Shown piece by piece: positions 17,312 through 25,577 of a stretch of 42,851 nt of DNA. The notes beneath the pieces were generated by a model. The model saw only the letters and a program-made list of their open reading frames with translations, did not search any database and was not told where the DNA came from. Source of the stretch: an uncultured Acetatifactor sp. (lineage in GTDB: Bacteria > Bacillota > Clostridia > Lachnospirales > Lachnospiraceae); the NCBI GenBank assembly GCA_947625675.1, contig CANQPH010000023.1, positions 1 to 42,851 of the forward strand, in the 5' to 3' direction. Made by a program: the position numbers and the translations under genes. Every line of letters begins with the position of its first letter. The first letter of the stretch is position 1.

Positions 17312-17959
17312 ATGTTTGAAGAGGTAAAGGTGCTAACCCACAGCAGCATACGCATCGGAGGGAAATTCGTGCTGTATTTCGATCCTTATGAGATGCAGGA
17401 AGCGCACCACGATGCGGATTTCATTTTCATCACCCATGATCACTTCGACCATTTCTCGCCGGAGGACATCGGGAAGGCGGCGAAGGAAACCGCCGGTCAG
17501 GACGGGGGCCGGGGCACTTGTCTCGTGCTGCCGGAGTGCATGAAGGGACAGGAAGGGAAAGCGGGCATTTCCAACGTGAAATGGATTCAGCCCAACGGAA
17601 TTTTGGAATACAAAGGGCTGCTGATCAAAGCCGTGCCCGCCTACAACAGGATGAAGCCTTTTCATACCCCGGGAAAGAATTATGTGGGCTATCTGGTGAC
17701 CATGGATGGCGTGACCTATTACATCGCCGGAGACACGGATATGACGCCGGAGAATCAGGAGATCAAATGCGACGTCGCCCTGGTCCCGGCGGGCGGGAAA
17801 TTCACCATGGATTATAAAGAGGCCGCAAAGCTGGTGAATCATATTGCGCCCAAGCTCGCCGTCCCCACCCATTACGGAACTGTTGTGGGCACTGGGGAGG
17901 ACGGGGAGAAGTTTGCCCGGCTGGTGGACCGGAAGATCGAAGTCAGAGTGATGATATGA
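17312..17959 (+). CDS. Metallo-beta-lactamase-fold hydrolase
   Basis: 215 residues. The HxHxDH zinc signature is THDHFDHFS (about 49-57), with a later GDTDMTPE and the C-terminal PTHYGTVVGTG. The compact size and the motif set match the UPF0173/UlaG-like branch of small MBL hydrolases, which act on varied small esters or lactones; the substrate cannot be told. It is cytoplasmic. AAGGAGG precedes ATG 17312. The SGNH lipoprotein gene starts 16 bp downstream, in the same transcript. Confidence 0.88.
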   Translation: MFEEVKVLTHSSIRIGGKFVLYFDPYEMQEAHHDADFIFITHDHFDHFSPEDIGKAAKETAGQDGGRGTCLVLPECMKGQEGKAGISNVKWIQPNGILEYKGLLIKAVPAYNRMKPFHTPGKNYVGYLVTMDGVTYYIAGDTDMTPENQEIKCDVALVPAGGKFTMDYKEAAKLVNHIAPKLAVPTHYGTVVGTGEDGEKFARLVDRKIEVRVMI

Positions 17960-17975
17960 GAAGGAGAGGTGTGAC

Positions 17976-19301
17976 ATGTTGAAAAAAATTCTTTCGGCGG
18001 CGTTATGCGCCTCGTTTTGTATCGGTGTGGTCGGATGCGGCGCATCTGAGGGAGCGAAGGAGTCGGACGGGTCCGGGCAGCCTGAAAATGCACAGAAGTC
18101 AGATACTTTTGAACAGTCCGATGGAACGCAGGAGCTGGCTGCGGATGAAGGTTCTGACGGATGGAGCTGTATTTTTGCAGCGGCAATGCAGCCCTCGCAG
18201 ACGGATATGCTTCCCCAAAATCCCCAACTTTCCAACTCCACTTGTCGGCAGGAATTCCAGGCATCCATGGGCAGCTCGAAAATCCGGCTGACGTTTTCCA
18301 ATGAGCATTCGGACACCCTCAATCCTCCTGATTCGGATTTGGTCATGGAATCCGTTCATATCGCCAAACTGTTAAAGCCGGGCGAGCCCAACATCGATAC
18401 CGCCACCGATACCGTAGTCACCTTTGGCGGCTCGGAGAGCGTCACAATCCCCTCGGGCGAAACGGTCACGTCCGATGAAATCGACTTTGCATATTCTGCG
18501 CTTGATTTTTTGGCGGTATCCGTAAAATTCGGTTCGGTTCCCGCATGTCCTTCCGCTCACTTGGAGGCTGACTGCGGCAGTTGGGTTGTGGAGGGCGATC
18601 ACGTCAGCGAGAATTTTAACCCTGCCGAGTGGATGTGGAGTTATTTCTCTCTTTGTCGGGCCGATGGATATTCTGAGGGCAGCGAGACGCTGGTCTGCTT
18701 CGGCGATTCCATAACGGACGGTTCGATTTCCACGTGGAACGGTTTTGACGCATGGCCGGATATACTTGCGCAGAGCCTGCAGTCCGATTCTGCCACATCC
18801 CATATTTCAGTGGTGAATACCGGTATCGGCGGAAACGCCATTTGGGGAGGTTCGGGGATTCCGGCGAAAGATAGGTTTGAACGGGATGCGCTTGATATTC
18901 CGGGGGTAAAATATGTCATCATCCTGATCGGTACCAACGATATTCCCGGGGCGCAGACGGATATTTCGGAAAATATGATCGCCGAATACAAAGCCATGGC
19001 GAAGGCCTGTCACGAACGTGGAATAAAGATCTACGGCGGAACCATCACTCCTTTTGGGACGAACGAGTGGTGGGCGTCCGAGCTTCATGAGGAAATCCGC
19101 AAAAAGGTGAATCAATGGATCATGAGTCCGGACAGCGGATTTGACGGGTATGTGGATTTCGCTTCGGCGGTATGCGATCCTTCGGATGATACGAAGTTCA
19201 AAAAGGAAAATGATTCGGGCGACGGTCTTCATCCGAGCTCGAAAGGACATAAGGTCATGGGAGAAGAGGCGTCGAGGGCAATCAAAGAGTTCTTGAAATA
19301 G
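17976..19301 (+). CDS. SGNH/GDSL hydrolase lipoprotein, XynE-like
   Basis: 441 residues. Signal peptide with lipobox VVGC (Cys about 20), a Ser/Glu/Asp-rich tether, then an N-terminal beta domain (about 65-225, starting like other XynE-type esterases) and an SGNH catalytic domain. Catalytic residues: S245 in VCFGDSITDG, N321 in IGTNDIPG, and D416 and H419 in DGLHPSSKGH. It is probably an extracellular, membrane-tethered carbohydrate or lipid esterase. AGAAGGAGAGG precedes ATG 17976. It is transcribed with the MBL hydrolase; a shared ester or lactone substrate is possible but unproven. Confidence 0.88.
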   Translation: MLKKILSAALCASFCIGVVGCGASEGAKESDGSGQPENAQKSDTFEQSDGTQELAADEGSDGWSCIFAAAMQPSQTDMLPQNPQLSNSTCRQEFQASMGSSKIRLTFSNEHSDTLNPPDSDLVMESVHIAKLLKPGEPNIDTATDTVVTFGGSESVTIPSGETVTSDEIDFAYSALDFLAVSVKFGSVPACPSAHLEADCGSWVVEGDHVSENFNPAEWMWSYFSLCRADGYSEGSETLVCFGDSITDGSISTWNGFDAWPDILAQSLQSDSATSHISVVNTGIGGNAIWGGSGIPAKDRFERDALDIPGVKYVIILIGTNDIPGAQTDISENMIAEYKAMAKACHERGIKIYGGTITPFGTNEWWASELHEEIRKKVNQWIMSPDSGFDGYVDFASAVCDPSDDTKFKKENDSGDGLHPSSKGHKVMGEEASRAIKEFLK

Positions 19302-19313
19302 AGATTCCCGGAT

Positions 19314-19937
19314 TTACCGGGTCAGGTTGTTTTTCACGTCTTCCGCTTCAAAATCGAAAATGCAGCGCTCGTACACATTGATCACATGGGTATCCTTGTA
19401 CTTGTCGTAGCGCTTGTGCTGACGGCCATAGGACATGTGGACATGGCCGTGGAGAAAGAATTTGGGCTTGTACTTTTCCATCAGGTCGAGGAACGCCTGG
19501 AAGCCCTGGTGGGGCAGATCCCTTCCGTCATTGAGCTGGTAGGCGGGAGCGTGGGTGACCAGAATGTCGAAGCCCTTGTGCCAGAACAGCTGGAATCTGA
19601 GGCGTTTGACTCGTTTTTGCATCTGTCGTTCCGTATATTGATGGTCTCCTGGGCGGTAACGCATGGAACCGCCCAGGCCCAGGATACGCACTCCCTGATA
19701 GACAAAGATTTGATCTTCAATGCAGACGCAGCCATCCGGAGGGATATCCTTGTATTTGGAATCATGATTGCCGTGGACGTACAGGAGGGGGCAGTTGGCG
19801 AAGGTGACCAGAAAGGACAGATATCGAGGGTCCAGATCGCCGCAGGAAATGATCAGGTCGATGCCTTCCAGTTTCCACCGCTCATAATGATCCCAAAGAT
19901 ATTTGGATTCTTCGTCTCCAATCGCCAATATTCTCAT
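19314..19937 (-). CDS. Calcineurin-like metallophosphoesterase with altered first motif
   Basis: 207 residues. Metal-binding motifs are visible: ISCGDLDPRYL, YVHGNHDSKY, ILVTHAPAY and FFLHGHVHMSYG. The usual first motif D-x-H is changed; the protein begins MRILAIGDEESKYLWDH, so the histidine position is Glu. It may still bind two metals with other ligands, or have altered activity. ATG at 19937 was chosen; a GTG at 19949 lies on the AGGGGG site. The upstream leader contains the 34-bp repeat array. It converges with the SGNH lipoprotein gene. Confidence 0.82.
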   Translation of the reverse strand: MRILAIGDEESKYLWDHYERWKLEGIDLIISCGDLDPRYLSFLVTFANCPLLYVHGNHDSKYKDIPPDGCVCIEDQIFVYQGVRILGLGGSMRYRPGDHQYTERQMQKRVKRLRFQLFWHKGFDILVTHAPAYQLNDGRDLPHQGFQAFLDLMEKYKPKFFLHGHVHMSYGRQHKRYDKYKDTHVINVYERCIFDFEAEDVKNNLTR

Positions 19938-19996
19938 GAACCCACTCACCCCCTCCCGTTCTTGTTTTTTCCGTGATCTGACTCCGAGTTCGCAGC

Positions 19997-20200
19997 CTTG
20001 CCCGGCTTATGCGTCTGCGCAGCCTGCCGCCTTGCCCGGCTTATGCGCCTGTGTGGCTTATCGCCATGCCCGGCCCATGCGCCTGCGCAGCCTGTCGCCT
20101 TGCCCGGCCCATGCGCCTGCGCGGCTTATCGCCATGCCCGGCTTATGCGCCTGCGCAGCCCGCCGCTCCGTCCGGTTCGCACGCCTGCGCCTCCTGCAGA
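19997..20200. repeat. 34-bp tandem repeat array (five copies plus one degenerate)
   Basis: Five head-to-tail 34-bp units begin at 19997, 20031, 20065, 20099 and 20133, and a degenerate sixth covers 20167-20200. Each opens with C(T/A)TGCCCGGC and continues to GCGCCTG. Two subtypes alternate, ending GCAGCCTGYCGC or GGCTTATCGC, giving a 68-bp higher-order period. There are no unique spacers, so it is not CRISPR. It lies between the BMP-domain gene and the metallophosphoesterase gene, both on the minus strand. Confidence 0.9.
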
Positions 20201-20210
20201 ATGAACCAGC

Positions 20211-22139
20211 TTACTCGTTCTTCGCAGCCTGCTCCAGACCCTGCTGGTTTACCACGGGAATGGCCTTTTCCTGCAGCTCCACGGGGCTGGGGATGCTGCC
20301 GATGACATTTTCCGCCAGCCAGTTCATGGTGATGATTTCCTCCGGGGTCATGCTCCTGTCCGGATCTCCCTGCACCATGCCGGTTTGGGAATAAAGGATG
20401 CCGGAGAAGGGATTGAATTCTTCCGCACTGATGGTGTTTTTCAGCAGGTCGATGAGGCGCTTGGTGCCGATGGGCAGGTTCTGGGAACAGATCAGGTCGA
20501 TCATGCCCGCATTCATGCCCCACCAATAGTTGATGGCCTTGACAGGCGTGGCCTCTTCTTCATATTTCCAGGTGCCGTCCATGACGGTGCGGATCATCTG
20601 CTCGTAAAATTTACCCCAGTGCCACACGGGCATGGCCAGGCTGTGAGGAATGTCGTCCTCCATCCGGTACAGGCCGAAGAAGCGGGAAGCCTCCTCCGGG
20701 ATGATCATGTCCTGACCGGAGACGATGGACACGTCCGCAGCCCGCAATTTGGCCAGGGCATCCGGATTGTCCTTCAAAGTGGACCATTCCAGATAGACCT
20801 TGGCTCTGGGATTGATCATTTTGGCCCCCAGGGCGAAGGCGTTGATGTTGGCGATGGCTCCCTGGATGGGGTAATCCGCTATGTACCCCAGGCGGTCGTT
20901 CTCCGTCAAAGCCCCGGCGATGGCGCCCATCAGGAACTTGGCCTCGTGCATGCGGGCATAGTAAGTCCTGATATACCGATGGGAGGTGTTCAGGGAGCAG
21001 TTTAAGATCCGCACCTCCGGGTTGTCGATGGCAGCCTTCACGCTGGCGGGCACAAAGGTCGGTGTCGTGGTGAAGATCAGGTCGCATTTCTGGGCGATGG
21101 CTTCCGCCAGGGTTTCTTCTATGGTATCCAGCGTTACGTTTTCATAATAAAGGGTGGACACTTCCTCCGGAAAGGTCTGCTCCAGATGAAGCCGTCCCAG
21201 TTCATGGGCATAGGTCCAGGCAGAGGAAGTAGGGGTCTTTTCATAGATGAAGGCCACCTTCAGCTTCTTTTGTCCCAGAGGAAGGTTCAGAAGCCGGTTG
21301 ATGAGAGGCGCTTTTCTGGCCTGGGTGGGCTTCATCTTCAGCTCCACCTCGTCTTCCTCTTCGTCCAGCTCAAATTCCTCCCAGCTCTTCTTCAGCATTT
21401 CGCTGATCTCGCTGGAGGTCTTGTCTATCAGGCTCTTGTAACCATAGATGGTGATGAAGGACAGGAAGGCGTCCGCCGGGGTGATGCTCAGCTTGCCGCC
21501 GCCCTGGGCGTTGTATTCCGCCGTGAACTTGGTGTAAACATAGTTGAAGTCCAGCCGTTCGTCCTCCGTCCACTTTTCTCCGGGCTCCTTGCCCACAGCT
21601 TTCAAAAGTTTGGCAAAGCTCCCCAGCTCCGAAAACTGGATGTAATTGATCTTGGACACTTCGTAGAAATCGATGAACTCGTAATACAGCTTGTTCTGTT
21701 TTTCCTTCGTCCTGGGAGGCAGGATCCTGGTGACCACTCCTGGGATGGAGACCGCATCGAAGTATTTCAGGACGCTGACCCGTTTGTTGCCTTCCTCCAC
21801 ATAAAATTCATTCAGGTACTCGTAAGCCTTGATGGGATCCCGGATGCCTTCTTTCAGGTGGGCATTGCTCAGATTGGTCCATTTGGACGCAAATTCAGTC
21901 TTGGGCGGCAAAATGGGCATGAAATTTCCTGCAAAAGAAATGCTCCTGCCTCCGGTCTTGGTGCCCACGATCTGATTGACGGGGATCTGTACCAGTCCCA
22001 AAGGGATTTCTCTATAGTGTTTGTCATGAGGAAGGATGTCGTCCAGAATTTTCAGCGTGGGCTGCTGCCCCCGGGACAATCTGGCCTGGTAATCTTTTTT
22101 GCCGGCCTTATAGGCCAGCTCGTAATCTTCCCAACTCAT
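20211..22139 (-). CDS. Signal-less BMP-domain protein with ParB-like N-terminal region
   Basis: 642 residues. The C-terminal part, from about 291, is a periplasmic-binding fold of the BMP/PnrA type, which normally binds nucleosides (KVAFIYEKTP, CDLIFTTTPTFVPASVKAA, AFALGAKMINPRAKVYLEW, YWWGMNAGMIDL). There is no signal peptide or lipobox, and no permease or ATPase is adjacent, so it is not an ordinary transport lipoprotein. The N-terminal half contains FYVEEGNKRVSVLKYF (about 112-127), which resembles the core of ParB/Srx-like domains, then an acidic hinge (EEFELDEEEDEVEL). A cytoplasmic ligand-sensing protein is likely. The start has AGGTTATTT upstream with GGAGG. Its promoter is at 22247-22275. 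Confidence 0.8.
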   Translation of the reverse strand: MSWEDYELAYKAGKKDYQARLSRGQQPTLKILDDILPHDKHYREIPLGLVQIPVNQIVGTKTGGRSISFAGNFMPILPPKTEFASKWTNLSNAHLKEGIRDPIKAYEYLNEFYVEEGNKRVSVLKYFDAVSIPGVVTRILPPRTKEKQNKLYYEFIDFYEVSKINYIQFSELGSFAKLLKAVGKEPGEKWTEDERLDFNYVYTKFTAEYNAQGGGKLSITPADAFLSFITIYGYKSLIDKTSSEISEMLKKSWEEFELDEEEDEVELKMKPTQARKAPLINRLLNLPLGQKKLKVAFIYEKTPTSSAWTYAHELGRLHLEQTFPEEVSTLYYENVTLDTIEETLAEAIAQKCDLIFTTTPTFVPASVKAAIDNPEVRILNCSLNTSHRYIRTYYARMHEAKFLMGAIAGALTENDRLGYIADYPIQGAIANINAFALGAKMINPRAKVYLEWSTLKDNPDALAKLRAADVSIVSGQDMIIPEEASRFFGLYRMEDDIPHSLAMPVWHWGKFYEQMIRTVMDGTWKYEEEATPVKAINYWWGMNAGMIDLICSQNLPIGTKRLIDLLKNTISAEEFNPFSGILYSQTGMVQGDPDRSMTPEEIITMNWLAENVIGSIPSPVELQEKAIPVVNQQGLEQAAKNE

Positions 22140-22491
22140 AAATAACCTCCGTGATCATGTGATTTACGTTCCTTTGGGAATATGCCCTAAAAAGAACGTT
22201 TGGGAACGGGAGGGCTTTTTATCGGCCTTTTCGTTCCTGCGAAGATACTATACGTTAAGTCCCTGGAAAAATCAAGTAAAATTTTTATAACCTTCACCCA
22301 AATAAGCAAAACACAGAGTGGCGTAAACCACGACAGACGGCGTAAGCCGACTGGTTTTACACATGCAGGGGATGCCGTGAATGGTAACAAATTCGGATGT
22401 ACGGATCTGAAAAACAAGTTGACAGATTGCATCCGGGAAGCCCATAATGGTGTTGGGAAGGTCGGCGGTCTTGCGCTTTCCAGGAGCGTTC
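22140..22491. other. 352-bp intergenic region with leader hairpins
   Basis: No believable gene. It holds the minus-strand promoter of the BMP-domain gene, an about 100-nt leader with ACGTTC/GAACGT pairing, and two small hairpins at about 22319-22350 (GTGGcgtaaaCCAC and CGGCgtaaGCCG, stem bases in capitals). I compared the leader with the purine riboswitch consensus and saw no match. Confidence 0.5.
22247..22275 (-). promoter_or_regulatory. Promoter of the BMP-domain gene
   Basis: On the minus strand TTGATT (22275-22270) and TATAGT (22252-22247) are exactly 17 bp apart. It gives an about 100-nt leader before ATG 22139. Confidence 0.75.
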
Positions 22492-23205
22492 CTATGCGTT
22501 TTCCAGGATCCGCCGCACCAGCCCCGGTGCCAGGTCGTGCACGCTGCAGGGCGGCAGGAGGTCGTCCCCATCTTCCTGGGGCAGGAGGGAAAGCTCATAC
22601 CAGATCACGTCGTGCCAGCGTCCGCCTTTATAGCCGGACTTGCGCCAGACTCCCGCTTCCGCGAAGCCCAGGGAATGGTGCAGGCCTTCGCTGGCGGCAT
22701 TGGGCAGGGTGACGCAGGAGAAGACCGTCCGAACGCCCTGGAGGCGCAGCAGGGCGAAAAGCGCCTGGTAGAGTCTGGTTCCGATTCCTTTATGGCAAAT
22801 GGACTTGTCCAGGTAGATGGCGGCTTCCACATTCCATTGATAGGCGGCCCGTTCCATATGCCGGTGGGCGTAGGCGTATCCCAGCACCTGTCCGTCTTCT
22901 TCATATACGAGATAAGGATAATCGCAGAAAATGTGCTGGATCCGGTTCTGGAATTCCGTGACGGAAGGCAGGACATATTCAAAGGTGATGGGCGTGTCGA
23001 TATATTGTTCATAGATTTTCAGCAGAGCCTCCGTATCCGAGCTTTGCACCAGCCGCATGGATGAGCCCTGTGTTGGCTGCGTGGCGGAGCCTTGCCTGAG
23101 TTCTGCAATGGAGCCCTGCACCAGCCGCATGGAGGAGCCTTGCGCTGGCTGTGCGGCGGAGCTTTGTACGAATCCCATGGCGGAATCCTGTATGGTTTGC
23201 TTCAT
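22492..23205 (-). CDS. GNAT acetyltransferase (phosphinothricin-acetyltransferase type) with repeat-bearing N-terminus
   Basis: 237 residues. The acetyltransferase domain starts at about residue 50 (MRLVQSSDTEALLKIYEQYI) and shows the PAT/MnaT pattern: YAYAHRHMERAAYQWNVEAA, acetyl-CoA loop HKGIGTRLYQALF, VTLPNAASEGLHHSLGF and YKGGRWHDVIWYE. Such enzymes N-acetylate small amines, including amino acid analogues; the substrate is open. The first 49 residues are two copies of a 24-residue unit containing QGSSMRLVQ, so the natural start of the domain seems to have been duplicated upstream. ATG 23205 has GGAGGTAA eight bases before it, so the repeats are probably translated. The C-terminus carries about 25 extra residues. 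Confidence 0.85.
   Translation of the reverse strand: MKQTIQDSAMGFVQSSAAQPAQGSSMRLVQGSIAELRQGSATQPTQGSSMRLVQSSDTEALLKIYEQYIDTPITFEYVLPSVTEFQNRIQHIFCDYPYLVYEEDGQVLGYAYAHRHMERAAYQWNVEAAIYLDKSICHKGIGTRLYQALFALLRLQGVRTVFSCVTLPNAASEGLHHSLGFAEAGVWRKSGYKGGRWHDVIWYELSLLPQEDGDDLLPPCSVHDLAPGLVRRILENA
23045..23162. repeat. 72-bp direct repeat inside the GNAT gene
   Basis: Two 46-bp matching blocks start at 23045 and 23117, exactly 72 bp (24 codons) apart, differing at a few positions. Both encode SAxQPxQGSSMRLVQ on the minus strand. The copy number may be variable, but reading frame is kept. Confidence 0.85.
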
Positions 23206-23330
23206 GACGATTACCTCCGGTTCGATAGATCGGCAAATGATTTTGCCCTTCCTTCATTATAAAGAAGAGAGAGGATCTCTGCAAGGGTTATTATTTTTGG
23301 AAAAAAGGTTTTGGAAAGGAGAGGGTCTTT

Positions 23331-24509
23331 ATGATTTATCGCAAGGACAAATATGGCAATGACGTTTCCCTGCTGGGCTTCGGCTGCATGCGTTTTACTG
23401 CGAAGGATGGGAAGATCGACCTGGACAAGGCGGAAAAGGAGATTCTGGCCGCCATCGAGGGAGGGGTGAACTATTTTGATACCGCCTATGTGTATCCTGG
23501 CAGCGAAGCGGCCCTGGGAGAGATTTTGGCCAGGAACCACGTTCGGGAACGGGTGAAGATCGCCACTAAGCTGCCTCATTACCTGCTCCGGGATTCTTCC
23601 GGCATGGAAAAATATTTTCAGGAAGAGCTCCGCCGCCTGCAGACGGACCACGTGGACTATTATCTGATGCATATGCTGACGGATGTGGCCACCTGGGAGA
23701 GGCTGAAGGGCCTGGGGATCCAGGAATGGCTGAAGGAAAAGAAGCGCAGCGGGGCCATCGGACAGGTGGGTTTTTCCTATCACGGCAACACGGATACCTT
23801 CGAGCGCCTGGTGGACGCCTATGACTGGGATTTCTGCCAGATTCAGTACAATTACCTGGACGAGCATACCCAGGCGGGGCGGAAGGGCCTTGTATACGCC
23901 CATGAAAAAGGGCTGCCTGTCATTATTATGGAGCCCCTGCGGGGAGGGAGACTGGTGAACCGCCTGCCCCAGGAGGCTTTGGATATTTTCCAAAAATATC
24001 CAATACAGGACTCTCCGGCGGGCTGGGCTTTCCGCTGGCTCTATAACCAGCCGGAGGTGACCTGCGTCCTGTCCGGCATGAATTCCCTGGAAATGGTGGA
24101 GGAAAACGTCAAGACCGCCTCTGGAACCAGGCCGGGGGATCTGGGCGAAGAGGAGGAAAAGATGCTGGCGGAGGTGGCCAGGGCCATCAACGGCAAACAG
24201 AAGGTGGGCTGCACGGGCTGCCGCTACTGCATGCCCTGTCCGGCGGGGGTGGATATTCCCGGTTCCTTTGCGGCCTATAACAGATATTATTCCGATGGAA
24301 AGCTGGTGGCCTTGAAGGAATACATGATGTGCACGGCCCTGCGGCAAACCCCTGCGGCGGCTTCCCAGTGCGTGGCCTGCGGGAAGTGCGAGCGGCATTG
24401 TCCCCAGGGCATCGAAATCCGCAAGGAGCTTCGGAACGTTTCCAAACGTCTGGAAAGCCCGGCTTACAAGCTGGTCCGCTGGGCCATCAAGCGCTTCCGG
24501 GCTTATTGA
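23331..24509 (+). CDS. Aldo/keto reductase with C-terminal 4Fe-4S domain
   Basis: 392 residues. The aldo/keto reductase barrel (1-280) has its catalytic set in NYFDTAYVYPGSE (Asp and Tyr), IATKLPHY (Lys) and YYLMHML (His). The C-terminal part carries two ferredoxin-like cysteine clusters, GCTGCRYCMPCP and CVACGKCERHCP. This is the clostridial AKR family fused to Fe-S clusters, whose electron donor and substrate are mostly unknown. AAAGGAGAGG precedes ATG 23331. The hairpin at 24580-24626 follows after 70 bp. Confidence 0.92.
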   Translation: MIYRKDKYGNDVSLLGFGCMRFTAKDGKIDLDKAEKEILAAIEGGVNYFDTAYVYPGSEAALGEILARNHVRERVKIATKLPHYLLRDSSGMEKYFQEELRRLQTDHVDYYLMHMLTDVATWERLKGLGIQEWLKEKKRSGAIGQVGFSYHGNTDTFERLVDAYDWDFCQIQYNYLDEHTQAGRKGLVYAHEKGLPVIIMEPLRGGRLVNRLPQEALDIFQKYPIQDSPAGWAFRWLYNQPEVTCVLSGMNSLEMVEENVKTASGTRPGDLGEEEEKMLAEVARAINGKQKVGCTGCRYCMPCPAGVDIPGSFAAYNRYYSDGKLVALKEYMMCTALRQTPAAASQCVACGKCERHCPQGIEIRKELRNVSKRLESPAYKLVRWAIKRFRAY

Positions 24510-24579
24510 GTGCGGCTCGTTTAATATGTTCTTGCAAAAATGTAAGATTTGGTTCGTAAATGTAAGCGGAAGCGATGGA

Positions 24580-24626
24580 AGGACCTCCCTTTTCCTGATA
24601 AAGTGAAATCAGGGAAGGGAGGTCCT
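24580..24626 (+). promoter_or_regulatory. Hairpin burying the ribosome binding site of a small membrane peptide
   Basis: The left arm AGGACCTCCC...CCTGAT (24580-24599) pairs with ATCAGG...GGGAGGTCCT (24608-24626), with a small internal mismatch. The right arm contains GGGAGG, the likely ribosome binding site of ATG 24632, so the stem would block translation. No T-run follows, so termination is unlikely. Confidence 0.6.
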
Positions 24627-24631
24627 GTTAC

Positions 24632-24778
24632 ATGAAACGTGATAAAGCAGCCACGACCATATTGATCTGGCTTTCGCTGTGCATGATGGCCATTTTGGCG
24701 GTGCCGGTATTGTTGTTCCTGCTATTGTTCACCCAGGTGGTCTTCTGGGTGAACAAATTGATCGACAGGAGCCATTAG
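24632..24778 (+). CDS. 48-residue single-span membrane peptide
   Basis: 48 residues: a basic start (MKRDKAATT), a long hydrophobic span (ILIWLSLCMMAILAVPVLLF continuing to about residue 40) and a short charged tail (NKLIDRSH). GGGAGG lies six bases before the ATG, within the hairpin at 24580-24626. Too small for many gene finders. It could be a regulatory membrane peptide, a small toxin or a stress peptide. No family was recognised. Confidence 0.6.
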   Translation: MKRDKAATTILIWLSLCMMAILAVPVLLFLLLFTQVVFWVNKLIDRSH

Positions 24779-24824
24779 GGAACCAGGATCCTGGATTGCG
24801 GAATCGGTTCGGCCAAAACCTGTT

Positions 24825-25562
24825 TTATGCGAGGGAAAGGGAATCGAACACCTCTCCGATGGGCCCCTGGATCACCAGATCTGCGAAACGATCCCTGGGA
24901 GTGGGGGATTTGTTGACGACCACCAGCTTGCTGCCGGAGAAGTAATCGATCAATCCCGCCGCAGGATACACCGCCAGTGAGGTGCCGCCGATGATCAGCA
25001 CGTCCGCCTGGGAAATAAAGCGCACGGCGGCGGAGAGGGTCTTTTGGTCCAATCCTTCCTCATACAGCACCACGTCCGGCTTCACGGGGCCGCCGCATTT
25101 GGAACACTTTGGCACGCCCTTTCCGTCCTTGATGTAATATACGTCATGGAACTGCCCGCAGCGCTCGCAGTAATTGCGGAGGACGGAGCCGTGGAGTTCC
25201 AGGACGGTCTTGCTTCCGGCGGCCTGGTGGAGACCGTCGATGTTCTGCGTGATGATGGCCCGAAGCTTGCCGCACTGTTCCAGCGCCGCCAGTTTCCTGT
25301 GGGCGGCGTTGGGCTTGGCGTCCAGAAACAGCATCTTGTTCCGATAGAAACGGAAAAACTCTTCCGGATTGGACCGATAGAAGCTGTGGCTCAAAATGGT
25401 CTCCGGAGGGTAATCATACTGTTGATGATAGAGCCCGTCCACGCTGCGGAAGTCCGGGATCCCGCTTTCCGTAGAAACCCCGGCGCCCCCGAAAAACACG
25501 ATGTTGTCGCTGGCGGAGACGATTTCCTGAAATTCACGCAGGCTGTCTTCGTAGGTTTTCAT
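24825..25562 (-). CDS. Sir2-family NAD-dependent protein deacylase
   Basis: 245 residues, complete sirtuin. The NAD site is GGAGVSTESGIPDFRS, catalytic His in QNIDGLHQAAGS, and four zinc cysteines appear in NYCERCGQ and PKCSKCGGP. The SIR2 class II/III-like PDVVLYEE follows. It removes acyl groups from lysines using NAD, in the cytoplasm. AAAGGAGGGG precedes ATG 25562. It lies 15 bp upstream, in reading order after glgD, so it may be the third gene of the glg transcript. Confidence 0.95.
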   Translation of the reverse strand: MKTYEDSLREFQEIVSASDNIVFFGGAGVSTESGIPDFRSVDGLYHQQYDYPPETILSHSFYRSNPEEFFRFYRNKMLFLDAKPNAAHRKLAALEQCGKLRAIITQNIDGLHQAAGSKTVLELHGSVLRNYCERCGQFHDVYYIKDGKGVPKCSKCGGPVKPDVVLYEEGLDQKTLSAAVRFISQADVLIIGGTSLAVYPAAGLIDYFSGSKLVVVNKSPTPRDRFADLVIQGPIGEVFDSLSLA

Positions 25563-25577
25563 GGGGAATCCCCTCCT

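Noticed and set aside
19997..20200. CRISPR array
   Set aside because: Repeats are directly adjacent with no unique spacers, and no cas genes are near.
19903..20394. Cys/Ala/Pro-rich frames over the 34-bp repeats
   Set aside because: Open in several frames because of repeat composition; they overlap the end of the BMP-domain gene.
22140..22246. Purine riboswitch ahead of the BMP-domain gene
   Set aside because: BMP genes often have one, but the conserved junction sequences were not found in the leader.
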